This document shows positions 62,141 to 64,000 of a stretch of 64,000 nucleotides of DNA, piece by piece. Position 1 is the first letter of the stretch, and each line of letters starts with the position of its first letter. This DNA is from Paralichthys olivaceus. Taxonomy: Eukaryota; Chordata; Actinopteri; Pleuronectiformes; Paralichthyidae. The notes under the pieces were generated by a model. It was given only the letters and a program-made list of their open reading frames with translations. It ran no database searches and was not told the DNA's origin. The translations under genes were made by a program, and so were the position numbers. The stretch is taken from contig NC_091094.1 of assembly GCF_024713975.1 (NCBI RefSeq), forward strand, positions 17,641,001 through 17,705,000. Reading direction: 5' to 3'.

Positions 62141-63596
62141 AATGATTGAGATGTACACATTTTTTAATCTTTATTACAAATCTGTGTCGCCGAATAGGTA
62201 TTCCATATTTACATAAGGATGGTGGAGCATGTGACGGATGTAAGCAGGGGATAACAGTAAAGATGATGCTGAAGGCCCTGCTTGTCTAAAGAGGATCATG
62301 AATCCTCTAAAGCACAGGCTGAGCTGATCCCTGTCAGTGACCCTACAGCAGCGTTCACCCACTGTACAGCTGATCTAAATGGAGAGCTCTGGGTCTTTGA
62401 GGCCTCGGAGCCGTGTCTGTTTACACCTGACACCAGTGTGAGCACTGGAAAGCACATTTACTGAGGTACCGGTTCAGTTCTCTTGTACTTTTACTTTCCA
62501 TACTGTGATATGTGGGAAACTTTTTATTTCACTTATCTCATTATAAAGCTGTAACTTCTAAAAACCTATTATAAACACTGCATTAGGCAATTCACAGTAT
62601 TTGATAAATACCACCACTAATACCATAATAATAATCTAACAATTTAAAACCTAATGCTTAATGAAGGATGACTTTTTTCTTTCTTGGCTACAATCACTGC
62701 GTTTCTGTCAAGTGTGTCTGTCGCACCTAAAACTTCAGTCGTCCTGGAAACAAACCAGACTGGTCCATCCAGTTCCTCTGTCCTCGGTGGGAATCTATCA
62801 TCGTGCCGTCTGATGCTGGCTGAAATGTCAAGAATGTTCTGGGAAGAACTTTATTACTTTGACTGCCTGAAGGTGCTGATCATGCAGCTCAGCTCTGTAC
62901 TCAGGGTTATCCTGCAACACTCACTTTTTTAGTATCTTATTGCCAGATATGCTGATTAGGTGAGAGGCTGTGGTGAAGACATTTCTTTTATCTATTTATG
63001 GTTACATAAATAAAGCCCCTTTACACAGCTGATAAATCTTTATGATGTTTTATTGAAACATGGCAGCGTGATGGGAGATTGTATCAATACAGGTGATAAT
63101 ATATAACATTTTCTCTGATTAACTTCTGCTTTCTTCCCATTTGTTCCCATGTAATTGTAACCACAAATCATATATAGATTCTGGCCTGTGCAAGGACATG
63201 ATAGTGTTGCATAATGACTTTTTTTTAACCAACATTAATATTGCCTTTGTATTGTTAATCTGCAAATTTATAAACTGTCTCAATAATTGTTTTAATTTCA
63301 TATTCTTTTTTAGACACCTCATTGTGCATTGTCTCTCTGATATCAACCATTTAAGAAATGAATTGAACTTTTTTTTCACATTTTATATTTGCTGATGAAA
63401 GTGAAGATCTTCAGATCAGGGAAAATAAAGCCAAGAACTAAATGCATATAGTTGGAGAACTGATCCTTAATTATGCACTCTTACATCAGATTTGAATTTC
63501 AAGAATGGAATCAAATGATTGCCATGTCCAGCCAGACAGAGCAGCGACCCATCGCAGGCTGTCTGACAGCAGATGGAGGAGCTTTAAGATGGTCTA
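62141..63596. other. Unassigned, no gene supported
   Basis: Several open frames of 60-86 codons occur but none shows a recognisable family or consistent splice sites. The interval lies upstream of the two possible exons at the right edge and may be their promoter region. Confidence 0.4.
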
Positions 63597-63916
63597 AATA
63601 ACCCAGTGACTGTTGTTCCTCCTGTGAGACATGGGTAAGCTGAGAGAGCACTTAAGTGAAGGATATTAATGAACATGGCTGTGATACCGTGGCCTACTTT
63701 AAATATGAATCATTGTCACTCAGGTTAGTCTTCATACATTGTATTTGAACTGTATGCATGAACTTCTATTTCTGATTTTGAAAAAGGTTAATGCTGCAGT
63801 TTCAGCTTTATCCTTCCCCCTCATGTGACTAAATGTCCCGCTGTGTTTACTTTTCTTTTTCCCAGAGACGCCACTTACAGTTCATGTCACTGTGTGGAGT
63901 AACAGAGAAGCTCCAG
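63597..63916 (+). other. Possible first two exons of an unidentified gene
   Basis: An ATG at 63631 is followed at once by a donor (ATGG then GTAAGC). An excellent acceptor (TTTTCTTTTTCCCAG) then opens a 51-base segment, 63866-63916, closed by GTAAGT. Splicing them gives METPLTVHVTVWSNREAP in one open frame. The gene would continue beyond the window. I do not recognise the protein, and two exons this short cannot establish a gene. Confidence 0.35.
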
Positions 63917-64000
63917 GTAAGTAGTATTGTTTGAATGGCACCAAGGCCCTCTGAAGTGCAGTAAACTCCATATTTCACCTGTCGTGACATTAAAAACCAC

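Noticed and set aside
1-64000. CRISPR arrays, operons, toxin systems, integrated viruses
   Set aside because: The sequence is vertebrate with spliced genes. No spaced direct-repeat array other than the TG minisatellite, and no gag/pol/env-like frame or long terminal repeats, were seen.

Overview
The window is nuclear DNA of a ray-finned (teleost) fish. The evidence is vertebrate genes with short GT-AG introns, long CA/TG microsatellites, teleost-type SINE tails and hAT-type DNA transposon remnants, and proteins close to, but distinct from, their mammalian orthologues. No bacterial, phage, viral or CRISPR-like features were seen, and I found no evidence of a previously undescribed multi-gene system. 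The most informative points are gene linkage, candidate alternative exons and dated-looking transposon insertions.

Layout. 1-11470 is intronic sequence leading to the last coding exon of kcnb1 (Kv2.1, + strand, 11471-13312), followed by its long 3' UTR and a gene-poor stretch. 19563-22138 (+) is a five-exon RDH10-like short-chain dehydrogenase. 22993-30912 (-) is cse1l (exportin-2) with all 24 coding exons, convergent with the RDH10-like gene and probably overlapping it in the 3' UTR. 32621-43445 (-) is pbrm1 (polybromo-1/BAF180), with six bromodomains, two BAH domains and an HMG box, and a non-coding first exon near 45.6 kb. 47422-50197 (+) is wdr77 (MEP50, ten exons). 52125-59625 (-) is the proline-rich C6orf132 homologue. 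59.8-60.7 kb is a composite minisatellite/microsatellite cluster. 61-64 kb is mostly repeats and unassigned sequence, with two possible 5' exons of a further + strand gene at the right edge.

The genes do unrelated jobs (K+ channel, retinoid oxidoreduction, nuclear export of importin-alpha, PBAF chromatin remodelling, the PRMT5 methylosome, and a proline-rich protein of unknown role). Their order is still informative. kcnb1 next to an RDH10-like gene mirrors the mammalian KCNB2-RDH10-STAU2 block, while KCNB1 and CSE1L (with STAU1) are close together in human 20q13. The RDH10-like gene is therefore probably the whole-genome-duplication partner of RDH10 that mammals lost.

Exon coordinates were read by hand from splice consensus and reading phase. 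For cse1l, pbrm1, wdr77, the RDH10-like gene and the C6orf132 homologue the exon lengths add up to intact reading frames (971, 1582, 337, 315 and 782 residues).
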